Counted from the stretch's first letter, positions 25,199-39,160 are shown. The stretch is 64,000 nucleotides of DNA from Patiria miniata (GCF_015706575.1 NW_024037059.1:38043058-38107057), one strand, 5' to 3'. Numbers and translations: made by a program. Notes: generated by a model not told the origin, from the letters alone.

Positions 25199-28100
25199 AT
25201 GATGCTCCTCTTTCATCAAGAGTCATTTCTGCGAAGTTTAAAAAAAGTCACTTTTAGGCCAAATTTGATCAAAGATGTAAGGCTAACCCCTTGTACTTTT
25301 CAACTTTGGCCAAAAAATGAAATTGCTCCAAATTTTCTGGAAAGATGCCTATTAAAGGAACCCTAGAACGCATTCCCACTCGATTTTGTGAGAAAATTGC
25401 CTTTAAAATGGAAATAATGCGTCAACATTTTGGGGCAAAATCAGTCAAAATTATTAATATTTTCATCAAAAATTGATCATTTTTTGCCCAAATCTTCGAA
25501 ATTATAGCTGTCTCAATATTGAATAATACTCCCCTTTCATCAAGAGTTATTTCTGCGAAGTTTGAAGAAAAGTCATTTTTTGGCCAAATTTGATCAAAGA
25601 TGTTAGGCTAACCCCTTGTACTTTTTTCAATTTTGGCCAAAAAATGAAATTGCTCCAAACTTTCTGGAAAGATGCGTAAGGAGCCCTAGAACACATTTCC
25701 ACTCGATTCTGGGAGAAAATTGCCTTTAAAAGGAAATAATGCGTCAATATTTTCGAGCGAAATCAGTCAAAATTATTAATATTTTCATCAAAAATTGCTT
25801 ATTTTTGCCCAAATCTTCGCAATTATAGCCGTTTCTATATTGAATGATGCTCCCTCTTCATCAAGAGTCATTTCTGCGAAGTTTGAAGAAAAGTCACTTT
25901 TTGGCCAAATTTGGTCAAAAATGTAAGGCTTACCCCTTGTACTTTTTTCAATTTTGGCCAAAAAATGAAATTGCTCCAAACTTTCTGGGAAGATGCCTAA
26001 GGAACCCTAGAACGCATTTCCACTCGATTCTGGGAAAAAAAATTCTTGAAAAGGAAATAATGCGTCAATATTTTCGAGCGAAATCAGTCAAAATTATTAA
26101 TATTTTCATCAAAAATTGCTTATTTTTGCCCAAATCTTCCAAATTATAGCCGTTTCTATATTGAATGATGCTCCCTCTTCATCAAGAGTCATTTTTGCGA
26201 AGTTTGAAGAAAAGTCACTTTTTGGCCAAATTTGATCAAAAATGTAACCCCTTGTACTTTTTTCAATTTTGGCCAAAAAATGAAATTGCTCCAAACTTTC
26301 TGGAAAGATGCCTAAGGAACACAAGAACGCATTTCCACTCGATTCTGGGAGAAAATTGTCTTTAAAAGGAAATAATGCGTCAATATTTTCGAGCGAAATC
26401 AGTCAAAATTATTAATATTTTCATCAAAAATTGCTTATTTTTGCCCAAATCTTTGCAATTATAGCTGTTTCTATATTGAATGATGCTCCCTCTTCATCAA
26501 GAGTCATTTCTGCGAAGTTTGAAGAAAAGTCACTTTTTGGCCAAATTTGATCAAAAATATAAGGCTAACCCCTTGTACTTTTTTCAATTTTGGCCAAAAA
26601 ATGACATTGCTCCAAACTTTCTGGAAAGATGCCTAAGGAACCCTAGAAGGCATTTCCAATCGATTCTGGGAGAAAATTGCCTTTAAAAGGAAATAATTCG
26701 TCAATATTTTCGAGCGAAATCAGTCAAAATTATTAATATTTTCATCAAAAATTGCTTATTTTTGCCCAAATCTTCGCAATTATAGCTGTTTCTATATTGA
26801 ATGATGCTCCCTCTTCATCAAGAGTCATTTCTGCGAAGTTTGAAGAAAAGTCACTTTTTGGCCAAATTTGATCAAAAATATAAGGCTAACCCCTTGTACT
26901 TTTTTCAATTTTGGCCAAAAAATAAAATTGCTCCAAACTTTCTGGAAAGATGCCGAAGGAACCCTAGAACGCATTCCCACTCGATTCTGGGAGAAAATTG
27001 CCTTTAAAAGGAAATAATGCGTCAATATTTTCGAGCGAAATCAGTCAAAATTATTAATATTTTCATCAAAAATTGATCATTTTTGCCCAAATCTTCGAAA
27101 TTATAGCCGTTTGTATATTGAATGATGCTCCCTCTTCATCAAGAGTCATTTCTGCGAAGTTTGAAGAAAAGTCATTTTTTGGCCAAATTTGATCAAAAAT
27201 GTAAGGCTAACCCCTTGCACTTTTTTCAAATTTGGCCAAAAAATGAAATTGCTCCAAACTTTCTGGAAAGATGCCTAAGGAACCCTAGAACGCATTCCCA
27301 CTCGATTCTGGGAGAAAATTGCCTTTCAAAGGAAATAATTCGTCAATATTTCAAGCAAAATCAGTCAAAATTATTAATATTTTCATCAAAAATTGCTTAT
27401 TTTTGCCCAAATCTTCCAAATTATAGCCGTTTTTATATTGAATGATGCTCCCTCTTCATCAAGAGTCATTTCTGCGAAGTTTGAAGAAAAGTCACTTTTA
27501 GGCCAAATTTGATCAAAAATGTAAGGCTTACCCCTTGTACTTTTTTCAATTTTGGCCAAAAAATGAAATTGCTCCAAACTTTCTGGAAAGATGCCTAAGG
27601 AACCCTAGAACGCATTTCCACTTGATTCTGGGAGAAAATTGCCTTTAAAAGGAAATAATGCGTCAATATTTTCGAGCGAAATCAGTCAAAATTATTAATA
27701 TTTTCATCAAAAATTGATCATTTTTGCCCAAATCTTCGAAATTATAGCCGTTTCTATATTGAATGATGCTCCCTCTTCATCAAAAGTCATTTCTGCTAAG
27801 TTTGAAGAAAAGTCACTTTTTGGCCAATTTTGATCAAAAATGTAAGGCTAACCCCTTGTACTTTTTTCAATTTTGGCCAAAAAATGAAATTGCTCCAAAC
27901 TTTCTGGAAAGATGCGTAAGGAGCCCTAGAACGCATTCCCACTCGATTCTGGGAGAAAATTGCCTTTCAAAGGAAATAATGCGTCAATATTTTCAAGCAA
28001 AATCAGTCAAAATTATTAATATTTTCATCAAAAATTGCTCATTTTTGCCCAAATCTTCGAAATTATAGCCGTTTCTATATTGAATGATGCTCCCTCTTCA

Positions 28101-31100
28101 TCAAGAGTCATTTCTGCGAAGTTTGAAGAAAAGTCACTTTTTGGCCAAATTTGATCAAAAATATAAGGCTAACCCCTTGTACTTTTTTCAATTTTGGCCA
28201 AAAAATGAAATTGCTCCAAACTTTCTGGAAAGATGCCTATGGAACCTTAGAACGCATTCCCACTCGATTCTGGGAGAAAATTGCCTTTCAAAGGAAATAA
28301 TGCGTCAATATTTTCAAGCAAAATCAGTCAAAATTATTAATATTTTCATCAAAAATTGCTTATTTTTGCCCAAATCTTGGCAATTGTAGCTGTTTCTATA
28401 TTGAATGATGCTCCCTCTTCATCAAGAGTCATTTCTGCGAAGTTTGAAGAAAAGTCACTTTTGGCCAAATTTGATAAAAAATATAAGGCTAACCCCTTGT
28501 ACTTTTTTCAATTTTGGCCAAAAAATGAAATTGCTCCAAACTTTCTGGAAAGATGCCTAAGGAACCCTAGAAGGCATTTCCAATCGATTCTGGGAGAAAA
28601 TTGCCTTTAAAAGGAAATAATTCGTCAATATTTTCGAGCGAAATCAGTCAAAATTATTAATATTTTCATCAAAAATTGCTTATTTTTGCCCAAATCTTCG
28701 CAATTATAGCCGTTTCTATATTGAATGATGCTCCCTCTTCATCAAGAGTCATTTCTGCGAAGTTTGAAGAAAAGTCACTTTTTGGCCAAATTTGATCAAA
28801 AATATAAGGCTAACCCCTTGTACTTTTTTCAATTTTGGCCAAAAAATGAAATTACTCCAAACTTTCTGGAAAGATGCCTATGGAACCCTAGAAGGCATTT
28901 CCACTCGATTCTGGGAGAAAATTGCCTTTCAAAGGAAATAATGCGTCAATATTTTCGAGCGAAATCAGTCAAAATTATTAATATTTTCATCAAAAATTGC
29001 TTATTTTTGCCCAAATCTTCCAAATTATAGCCGTTTTTATATTGAATGATGCTCCCTCTTCATCAAGAGTCATTTCTGCGAAGTTTGAAGAAAAGTCACT
29101 TTTAGGCCAAATTTGATCAAAAATGTAAGGCTTACCCCTTGTACTTTTTTCAATTTTGGCCAAAAAATGAAATTGCTCCAAACTTTCTGGAAAGATGCCT
29201 AAGGAACCCTAGAACGCATTTCCACTTGATTCTGGGAGAAAATTGCCTTTAAAAGGAAATAATGCGTCAATATTTTCGAGCGAAATCAGTCAAAATTATT
29301 AATATTTTCATCAAAAATTGATCATTTTTGCCCAAATCTTCGAAATTATAGCCGTTTCTATATTGAATGATGCTCCCTCTTCATCAAGAGTCATTTCTGC
29401 TAAGTTTGAAGAAAAGTCACTTTTTGGCCAAATTTGATCAAAAATGTAAGGCTAACTAACCCCTTGTACTTTTTTCAATTTTGGCCAAAAAATGAAATTG
29501 CTCCAAACTTTCTGGAAAGATGCGTAAGGAGCCCTAGAACGCATTCCCACTCGATTCTGGGAGAAAATTGCCTTTCAAAGGAAATAATGCGTCAATATTT
29601 CAAGCAAAATCAGTCAAAATTATTAATATTTTCATCAAAAATTGCTTATTTTTGCCCAAATCTTCGAAATTATAGCCGTTTCTATATTGAATGATGCTCC
29701 CTCTTCATCAAGAGTCATTTCTGCGAAGTTTGAAGAAAAGTCACTTTTTGGCCAAATTTGATAAAAAATATAAGGCTAACCCCTTGTACTTTTTTCAATT
29801 TTGGCCAAAAAATGAAATTGCTCCAAACTTTCTGGAAAGATGCCTATGGAACCCTAGAACGCATTCCCACTCGATTCTGGGAGAAAATTGCCTTTCAAAG
29901 GAAATAATGCGTCAATATTTCAAGCAAAATCAGTCAAAATTATTAATATTTTCATCAAAAATTGCTCATTTTTGCCCAAATCTTCGAAATTATAGCCGTT
30001 TCTATATTGAATGATGCTCCCTCTTCATCAAGAGTCATTTCTGCGAAGTTTGAAGAAAAGTCACTTTTTGGCCAAATTTGATCAAAAATATAAGGCTAAC
30101 CCCTTGTACTTTTTTCAATTTTGGCCAAAAAATGAAATTGCTCCAAACTTTCTGGAAAGATGCCTATGGAACCCTAGAACGCATTCCCACTCGATTCTGG
30201 GAGAAAATTGCCTTTCAAAGGAAATAATGCGTCAATATTTTCAAGCAAAATCAGTCAAAATTATTAATATTTTCATCAAAAATTGCTTATTTTTGCCCAA
30301 ATCTTGGCAATTGTAGCTGTTTCTATATTGAATGATGCTCCCTCTTCATCAAGAGTCATTTCTGCGAAGTTTGAAGAAAAGTCACTTTTGGCCAAATTTG
30401 ATAAAAAATATAAGGCTAACCCCTTGTACTTTTTTCAATTTTGGCCAAAAAATGAAATTGCTCCAAACTTTCTGGAAAGATGCCTCAGGAACCCTAGAAG
30501 GCATTTCCAATCGATTCTGGGAGAAAATTGCCTTTAAAAGGAAATAATTCGTCAATATTTTCGAGCGAAATCAGTCAAAATTATTAATATTTTCATCAAA
30601 AATTGCTTATTTTTGCCCAAATCTTCGCAATTATAGCCGTTTCTATATTGAATGATGCTCCCTCTTCATCAAGAGTCATTTCTGCGAAGTTTGAAGAAAA
30701 GTCACTTTTTGGCCAAATTTGATCAAAAATATAAGGCTAACCCCTTGTACTTTTTTCAATTTTGGCCAAAAAATGAAATTGCTCCAAACTTTCTGGAAAG
30801 ATGCCTATGGAACCCTAGAAGGCATTTCCACTCGATTCTGGGAGAAAATTGCCTTTAAAAGGAAATAATGCGTCAATATTTTCGAGCGAAATCAGTCAAA
30901 ATTATTAATATTTTCATCAAAAATTAATCATTTTTGCCCAAATCTTCGAAATTATAGCCGTTTGTATATTGAATGATGCTCCCTCTTCATCAAGAGTCAT
31001 TTCTGCGAAGTTTGAAGAAAAGTCATTTTTTGGCCAAATTTGATCAAAAATGTAAGGCTAACCCCTTGCACTTTTTTCAAATTTGGCCAAAAAATGAAAT

Positions 31101-34100
31101 TGCTCCAAACTTTCTGGAAAGATGCCTAAGGAACCCTAGAACGCATTCCCACTCGATTCTGGGAGAAAATTGCCTTTCAAAGGAAATAATGCGTCAATAT
31201 TTTCAAGCAAAATCAGTCAAAATTATTAATATTTTCATCAAAAATTGCTTATTTTTGCCCAAATCTTCGAAATTATAGCCGTTTCTATATTGAATGATGC
31301 TCCCACTTCATCAAGAGTCATTTCTGCGGAGTTTGAAGAAAAGTCACTTTTAGGCCAAATTTGATAAAAAAATGTAAGGCTTACCCCTTGTACTTTTTTC
31401 AATTTTGGCCAAAAAATGAAATTGCTCCAAACTTTCTGGAAAGATGCCTAAGGAACCCTAGAACGCATTTCCACTTGATTCTGGGAGAAAATTGTCTTTA
31501 AAAGGAAATAATGCGTCAATATTTTCGAGCGAAATCAGTCAAAATTATTAATATTTTCATCAAAAATTGCTTATTTTTGCCCAAATCTTCCAAATTATAG
31601 CCGTTTCTATATTGAATGATGCTCCCTCTTCATCAGAAGTCATTTTTGCGAAGTTTGAAGAAAAGTCACTTTTAGGCCAAATTTGATCAAAAATGTAAGG
31701 CTAACCCCTTGTACTTTTTTCAATTTGGCCAAAAAATGAAATTGCTCCAAACTTTCTGGAAAGATGCCTAAGGAACCCTAGAACGCATTCCCACTCGATT
31801 CTGGGAGAAAATTGCCTTTCAAAGGAAATAATGCGTCAATATTTTCAAGCAAAATCAGTCAAAATTATTAATATTTTCATCAAAAATTGCTTATTTTTGC
31901 CCAAATCTTCGAAATTATAGCCGTTTCTATATTGAATGATGCTCCCTCTTCATCAAGAGTCATTTTTGCGAAGTTTGAAGAAAAGTCACTTTTAGGCCAA
32001 ATTTGATCAAAAATGTAAGGCTAACCCCTTGTACTTTTTTCAATTTTGGCCAAAAAATGAAATTGCTCCAAACTTTCTGGAAAGATGCCTATGGAACCCT
32101 AGAACGCATTCCCACTCGATTCTGGGAGAAAATTGCCTTTCAAAGGAAATAATGCGTCAATATTTTCAAGCAAAATCAGTCAAAATTATTAATATTTTCA
32201 TCAAAAATTGCTTATTTTTGCCCAAATCTTGGCAATTATAGCTGTTTCTATATTGAATGATGCTCCCTCTTCATCAGGAGTCATTTTTGCGAAGTTTGAA
32301 GAAAAGTCACTTTTAGGCCAAATTTGATCAAAAATGTAAGGCTAACCCCTTGTACTTTTTTCAATTTTGGCCAAAAAATGAAATTGCTCCAAACTTTCTG
32401 GAAAGATGCCTATGGAACCCTAGAACGCATTCCCACTCGATTCTGGGAGAAAATTGCCTTTCAAAGGAAATAATGCGTCAATATTTTCAAGCAAAATCAG
32501 TCAAAATTATTAATATTTTCATCAAAAATTGCTTATTTTTGCCCAAATCTTGGCAATTATAGCTGTTTCTATATTGAATGATGCTCCCTCTTCATCAAGA
32601 GCCATTTCTGCGAAGTTTGAAGAAGAGTCACTTTTAGGCCAAATTTGATCAAAAATATAAGGCTAACCCCTTGTACTTTTTTCAATTTTGGCCAAAAAAT
32701 GAAATTGCTCCAAACTTTCTGGAAAGATGCCGAAGGAACCCTAGAAGGCATTTCCACTCGATTCTGGGAGAAAATTGCCTTTCAAAGGAAATAATGCGTC
32801 AATATTTTCAAGAAAAATCAGTCAAAATTATTAATATTTTCATCAAAAATTGCTTATTTTTGCCCAAATCTTCAAAATTATAGCCGTTTCTATATTGAAT
32901 GATGCTCTCTCTTCATCAAGAGTCATTTTTGCGAAGTTTGAAGAAAAGTCACTTTTAGGCCAAATTTGATCAAAAATGTAAGGCTAACCCCTTGTACTTT
33001 TTTCAATTTTGGCCAAAAAATGAAATTGCTCGAAACTTTCTGGAAAGATGCCTCAGGAACCCTAGAACGCATTTCCACTTGATTCTGGGAGAAAATTGTC
33101 TTTAAAAGGAAATAATGCGTCAATATTTTCGAGCGAAATCAGTCAAAATTATTAATATTTTCATCAAAAATTGCTTATTTTTGCCCAAATCTTCGAAATT
33201 ATAGCCGTTTCTATATTGAATGATGCTCCCTCTTCATCAAGAGTCATTTTTACGAAGTTTGAAGAAAAGTCACTTTTAGGCCAAATTTGATCAAAAATGT
33301 AAGGCTAACCCCTTGTACTTTTTTCAACTTTGGCAAGAAAATGAAATTGCTCCAAACTTCCTGGAAAGATGACTAAGGAACCCTAGAACGCATTTCCACT
33401 CGATTCTGGGAGAAAATTGCCTTTAAAAGGAAATAATGCGTCAATATTTTCGAGCGAAATCAGTCAAAATTATTAATATTTTCATCAAAAATTGCTTATT
33501 TTTGCCCAAATCTTCGAAATTATAGCCGTTTGTATATTGAATGATGCTCCCTCTTCATCAAGAGTCATTTCTGCGAAGTTTGAAGAAAAGTCACTTTTTG
33601 GCCAAATTTGATCAAAAATGTAAGGCTAACCCCTTGCACTTTTTTCAAATTTGGCCAAAAAATGAAATTGCTCCAAACTTTCTGGAAAGATGCCGAAGGA
33701 ACCCTAGAAGGCATTTCCACTCGATTCTGGGAGAAAATTGCCTTTCAAAGGAAATAATGCGTCAATATTTTCAAGAAAAATCAGTCAAAATTATTAATTT
33801 TTTCATCAAAAATTGCTTATTTTTGCCCAAATCTTCAAAATTATAGCCGTTTCTATATTGAATGATGCTCTCTCTTCATCAAGAGTCATTTTTGCGAAGT
33901 TTGAAGAAAAGTCACTTTTAGGCCAAATTTGATCAAAAATGTAAGGCTAACCCCTTGTACTTTTTTCAATTTTGGCCAAAAAATAAAATTGCTCCAAACT
34001 TTCTGGAAAGATGCCTATGGAACCCTAGAACGCATTTCCACTTGATTCTGGAAGAAAATTGTCTTTAAAAGGAAATAATGCGTCAATATTTTCGAGCGAA

Positions 34101-36705
34101 ATCAGTCAAAATTATTAATATTTTCATCAAAAATTGCTTATTTTTGCCCAAATCTTCCAAATTATAGCCGTTTCTATATTGAATGATGCTCCCTCTTCAT
34201 CAAGAGTCATTTCTGCGAAGTTTGAAGAAAAGTCACTTTTTGGCCAAATTTGATCAAAAATGTAAGGCTAACCCCTTGCACTTTTTTCAAATTTGGCCAA
34301 AAAATGAAATTGCTCCAAACTTTCTGGAAAGATGCCGAAGGAACCCTAGAAGGCATTTCCACTCGATTCTGGGAGAAAATTGCCTTTCAAAGGAAATAAT
34401 GCGTCAATATTTTCAAGAAAAATCAGTCAAAATTATTAATATTTTCATCAAAAATTGCTTATTTTTGCCCAAATCTTCAAAATTATAGCCGTTTCTATAT
34501 TGAATGATGCTCTCTCTTCATCAAGAGTCATTTTTGCGAAGTTTGAAGAAAAGTCACTTTTAGGCCAAATTTGATCAAAAATGTAAGGCTAACCCCTTGT
34601 ACTTTTTTCAATTTTGGCCAAAAAATGAAATTGCTCCAAACTTTCTGGAAAGATGCCTCAGGAACCCTAGAACGCATTTCCACTTGATTCTGGAAGAAAA
34701 TTGTCTTTAAAGGGAATATACAACATTTGCAAACATCGAAAAATAAAACTACCAAGGTTTTGCGAAATACCTTAATAGGATGTTGGTAAATGACAGTCTA
34801 AAGCATCCTGTAAAATTATGGCACCTGGTATACTGTCATTTTCAAGAAAAGTGGTATTTTTGTATCAATTTCCAACGCTGATCGGCCGATCAGCGTTGGA
34901 AACAACTGGCTTTGTTTCAAATACTGGCCCCAATTGACCATTGCACTTGTTTGCAATCGATTACAAACCTATGAACGGGTACGAGCCAGCTAGACTGGTT
35001 CCCTGACCTTATAATTCCCCAATGTATGTAAACTGCTTTGTTTCTTCTTATATGGAGTCAGGGAACCAGACTACAGGAAAATGATCGTTTTTCTTGGTTT
35101 TTATAGCATTTTCGAACCCAAAACCTCCAAAAAGTCAGTGTAACTATATTTGCTTTATATTTCCAACCCCCCAATTCCATCCATTTCTGAAAATTACAGC
35201 AAAAGCAAATGATGTATATTCCCTTTAAAAGGAAATAATGCGTCAATATTTTCGAGCGAAATCAGTCAAAATTATTAATATTTTCATCAAAAATTGCTTA
35301 TTTTTGCCCAAATCTTCCAAATTATAGCCGTTTCTATATTGAATGATGCTCCCTCTTCATCAAGAGTCATTTCTGCGAAGTTTGAAGAAAAGTCACTTTT
35401 TGGCCAAATTTGATCAAAAATGTAAGGCTAACCCCTTGCACTTTTTTCAAATTTGGCCAAAAAATGAAATTGCTCCAAACTTTCTGGAAAGATGCCGAAG
35501 GAACCCTAGAAGGCATTTCCACTCGATTCTGGGAGAAAATTGCCTTTCAAAGGAAATAATGCGTCAATATTTTCAAGAAAAATCAGTCAAAATTATTAAT
35601 ATTTTCATCAAAAATTGCTTATTTTTGCCCAAATCTTCAAAATTATAGCCGTTTCTATATTGAATGATGCTCTCTCTTCATCAAGAGTCATTTTTGCGAA
35701 GTTTGAAGAAAAGTCACTTTTAGGCCAAATTTGATCAAAAATGTAAGGCTAACCCCTTGCACTTTTTTCAATTTTGGCCAAAAAATGAAATTGCTCCAAA
35801 CTTTCTGGAAAGATGCCTAAGGAACCCTAGAACGCATTCCCACTCGATTCTGGGAGAAAATTGCCTTTAAAAGGAAATAATGCGTCAATATTTTCAAGCA
35901 AAATCAGTCAAAATTATTAATATTTTCATCAAATATTGCTTATTTTTGCCCAAATCTTCCAAATTATAGCCGTTTCTATATTGAATGATGCTCCCTCTTC
36001 ATCAAGAGTCATTTTTGCGAAGTTTGAAGAAAAGTCACTTTTAGGCCAAATTTGATCAAAAATGTAAGGCTAACCCCTTGTACTTTTTTCAACTTTGGCA
36101 AGAAAATGAAATTGCTCCAAACTTCCTGGAAAGATGACTAAGGAACCCTAGAACGCATTTCCACTCGATTCTGGGAGAAAATTGCCTTTAAAAGGAAATA
36201 ATTCGTCAATATTTCAAGCAAAATCAGTCAAAATTATTAATATTTTCATCAAAAATTGCTTATTTTTGCCCAAATCTTCGAAATTATAGCCGTTTGTATA
36301 TTGAATGATGCTCCCTCTTCATCAAGAGTCATTTCTGCGAAGTTTGAAGAAAAGTCACTTTTTGGCCAAATTTGATCAAAAATGTAAGGCTAACCCCTTG
36401 CACTTTTTTCAAATTTGGCCAAAAAATGAAATCACTCCGAACTTTCTGGAAAGATGCCCAAGGAATCCCTTGAACGCATTCCCACTCGATTCTGGGAGAA
36501 AATTGCCTTTAAAAGGAAATAATGCGTCAATATGTTCGAGCAAAATCAGTCAAAATTATTAATATTTGCATCAAAAATTGCTTATTTTTGCCCAAATCTT
36601 CGAAATTAAAGCTGTCTAAATATTGAATGATGCTCCCTTTTCATCAAGAGTCATTTCTGCGAAGTTTTAAGCAGAGTCATTTCTTGGCCAAATTTGATCA
36701 AAAAT
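25199..36705 (+). repeat. 321-bp satellite array, about 35 monomers
   Basis: Head-to-tail monomers start at ATGATGCTCCCTCTTCATCA near 25199, 25522, 25844, 26165, 26480, 26801, 27122, 27443, 27763, 28084 and so on to 36626. The usual period is 321 bp, with occasional units of 315, 320 or 322. Each monomer has two TTGGCCAA palindromes about 70 bp apart and a TTATTAATATTTTCATC A/T core. Shared variants show higher-order structure: a block of about six monomers (27.1-30.9 kb) and 642-bp dimers (33.5-36 kb). One monomer is interrupted by a MITE at 34711-35224. The array separates TFAP2 from UTP23, which converge on it. A short frame recurs in each unit but is judged non-coding. Confidence 0.97.
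34711..35224. mobile_element. 514-bp MITE with TTAA target duplication, copy 1 (inside satellite)
   Basis: The termini are inverted AGGGAATATACA / TGTATATTCCCT, flanked by TTAA at 34707-34710 and 35225-35228. Neighbouring monomers give the empty site (TCTTTAAAAGG), so the insertion is exact: 514 bp plus 4 bp. Inside are a perfect palindrome CCAACGCTGATCGG/CCGATCAGCGTTGG and an inverted pair CTGGTTCCCTGAC/GTCAGGGAACCAG. TTAA duplication is typical of piggyBac and Kolobok transposases, so a non-autonomous relative is likely. There is no coding capacity. Confidence 0.93.
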
Positions 36706-37300
36706 GTTAAATTTTTTTGGGAAAAATCATTCAAAATTATTAATGTTTTCATAAAAAAAATCTTAATTTTGCCAAAATATTTTGGCATTTGAACACTAAT
36801 ACTTGTATCCAAGGAAATTTCGGCGTTGTTTGGAGAAAGATCAATGTTTGGCTCTTTTCTTTCTTAAATGTAAGGTTAACCAATTGCATTTTCTTTTCCA
36901 ATTTGGCCGAAAAATGAATTTGCTTAAAATTCGCATGAAAGACACCTGAAGGGCCCTTAATCACTTTTCACCTCGATTTTTTTTACAAATTGTGACATTC
37001 CAAATTGATATTTTGGGGGAAAGTTAATTAAAATAATGATTTCATCTTCAATAAATCTGTGACTTTGCCAAATCCTCGAAATTTAGGGTATTTGGATAAA
37101 GACTGGTGTTGTTTTTTGCATCTAATAGAATTTCTGCATTGATTGAAAAAAGAGAGTTTGATTCCAAATTTTGTTAAACATGTGAGGTTAACCCCTTGCA
37201 TTTTTTTCCATTGTAGCCCAAAATTAAAAATCCTGGAAACTTGCAGGGACGACGCCTTAAGAGAAGGAAAGCACATCAAAATTGTGGGTATTTAAACATC
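36706..37300 (+). repeat. Degenerate satellite monomers at right edge
   Basis: Fragments of the monomer persist in order but strongly diverged: AAAATTATTAATGTTTTCAT at about 36734, GTAAGGTTAACC at about 36870, CCAATTTGGCC at about 36898, and GTGAGGTTAACCCCTTGCAT at about 37182. Edge decay is expected where unequal exchange no longer homogenises copies. Confidence 0.75.
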
Positions 37301-37908
37301 GATTGCATATTACATCCTAAGAGAATTGCTGCGTTGTTTGGAGAAAGAGTGATTGACCAAATAAAAAAAAAATGGCAAATTAAAAATGTTAGCATAAATA
37401 CAACAAAGAATTGATTGCCTACAATGTAATTACTGAAGCCAGGATTTATTTAGTGTTTTTCACATGGCTACTTTGAATAAAGCGACAAAAACGTTTCTAT
37501 ACAAGGGGCTTGTTTTACTTGAATCGCCTACTATAAATCTCCAATTGCACCGGAGTTATTGCCGACTAAACGAACACAGTACACCTGCAACCCACAGGTC
37601 CTTGTACGACAGGTCAATGAACTCAGGCACTACACTGTAGCCTGGCCTCCGTCTCGCAGAGAGGCAGGCTCCAGACGTTTTATGGACATGAGTAAAAAAA
37701 AAAAATAACGACAAGTGTCAAAAGCTTCGAAAATATATTAATGATCAAATTTGTTATGCTAAAAGACGATGTCCGCAAAAACCCACATAAAAAGATTTAG
37801 ATTCTGCACGAAATTTCTAGGTTGGGTGGGGTAACCAGAAACACACGATTTTTTTGTCATGGCCTAATTTCGAACTTTATAATTCCACTGGGAATATTAC
37901 TGCAATTA

Positions 37909-38095
37909 CAGTCGAGTCTCGTTACAAAAAACTCGTTCGGACCTAGCCAAATTGTTTGTTATATCAGAATTTTGTATTAAGAGGAACATCAGTCCCATTC
38001 ATTGTGCACATAAATGCACAGTCGGGACTAAGGCTTTATGTTTGTTATAACCAGAATTTTGTATTAACAGAGTTTGTACTAACGAGAGTCGACTG
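37909..38095. mobile_element. pogo/Tigger-like MITE (187 bp)
   Basis: The left end TA-CAGTCGAGTCTCGTTA faces the right end TAACGAGAGTCGACTG-TA. Both are next to TA, the Tc1/mariner target, and the CAGTCGA...CTCGTTA end is the pogo/Tigger pattern. Inside, CAGAATTTTGTATTAA occurs twice. No coding capacity. Confidence 0.75.
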
Positions 38096-38465
38096 TACAT
38101 ATTTAAAATGGTGTGCATATATAGGAATGTGTCTATCTACAAACCCCCACGTCAGCTTAGTTAAGTTTAATTTATATTGTCTAGGATTTCGACTTGTCAA
38201 GAATCACATGCGGAATTTCGAAAACGACTTTGACATAATCTGACCTCACTCCGACACCTTTAGCACATTGCTTGCATCACAACACTGCAGTGCGTACACC
38301 GCAGTGGAGCACAGAGGGTCAAATAAGAAGAGCATGTCCAGCGAATCTAAAAAAAAAGAAGAGTATTCAAAACAAAAAAGAATCTCCAAAATGCAACAGT
38401 TACAATTCTGTAATTCAATTGCATTTTTTTTCTTCAATTTATCTTAACAACTTATTGGCACAATA

Positions 38466-39005
38466 CAGGGCGAGTCAGAACGATCTGGACCATTTTCCAG
38501 TTCACCATTTTTTTGTGGCAATATTTAGAAAAAACTGAGCGTTTCCTATGAATGGTTATTGGTTATTACCTTGTCTTTCACAGGAATTTTGATATTTTTT
38601 TCAACGTAGTGGCTGTGGTGAGGAGTTTTGCCATTTTCATTGAAGTGGCTCATTTTCCAGTCTGCACACGGAATTGGTTTTGCCTTTTTTAAATGTGTCA
38701 ATAACTTCAAGTGAGTCAGTCACCATGACTAGGTTTTTATTTGTTATTACACTGCTTCACATCAGTATGCGATTTCAATAAATTTGTTGAACCATGGAAC
38801 CGTGGTCAGAGTGTTTTTAGCGTGTGTTCTTTGCTGGCGCTTTTCTTCAAAATGGTACAATGGATATACATGAAACTTTCACCAAATATGTCCAAAATAC
38901 CAGCCTATAACATACATGTATCTCATTTTGCACTTGTTTTGATAATTGCTACATATTTTTAAAGATTTTCTGTAGTTTAGGTCTAGATCATTCTGGCACA
39001 CCCTG
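38466..39005. mobile_element. Mariner-type non-autonomous element (540 bp)
   Basis: The left end CAGGGCGAGTCAGAACGATC and the inverted right end (CAGGGTGTGCCAGAATGATC when reversed) match at most positions, and TA borders both sides (38464-38465 and 39006-39007). The interior lacks a transposase. It lies downstream of UTP23, just before the 39023 hairpin. Confidence 0.7.
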
Positions 39006-39022
39006 TATAACGAAACAAATGT

Positions 39023-39160
39023 TAAATAATGAATGGTTTGCGGAAACACCATGTGCGAATAATTTCTCAACTAAGAGAATGGTTCTGAAAAGAACCAGAA
39101 CCATTCTCTTAGTTGAGAAATGATTCGCACATGGTGTTTCCGCAAACCTTTCATTATTTA
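39023..39160. repeat. 138-bp near-perfect hairpin
   Basis: Arms 39023-39086 and 39097-39160 are inverted copies with about two mismatches (left arm contains GCGGAAACACCATGTGCGAA). A second register, GGTTCT-GAAA-AGAACC, exists at the tip. The 12-bp direct repeat GAAACAAATGTT occurs just left (39012-39023) and again at 39194-39205. It could be a foldback element or a source of hairpin RNA. Confidence 0.8.

Noticed and set aside
25844-36562. Recurrent 101-107 aa open frame in each satellite monomer
   Set aside because: 321 is a multiple of 3, so the frame recurs by periodicity. Units of 315 and 320 bp, in-frame stops and shifts break it, and no domain or synonymous bias is visible.
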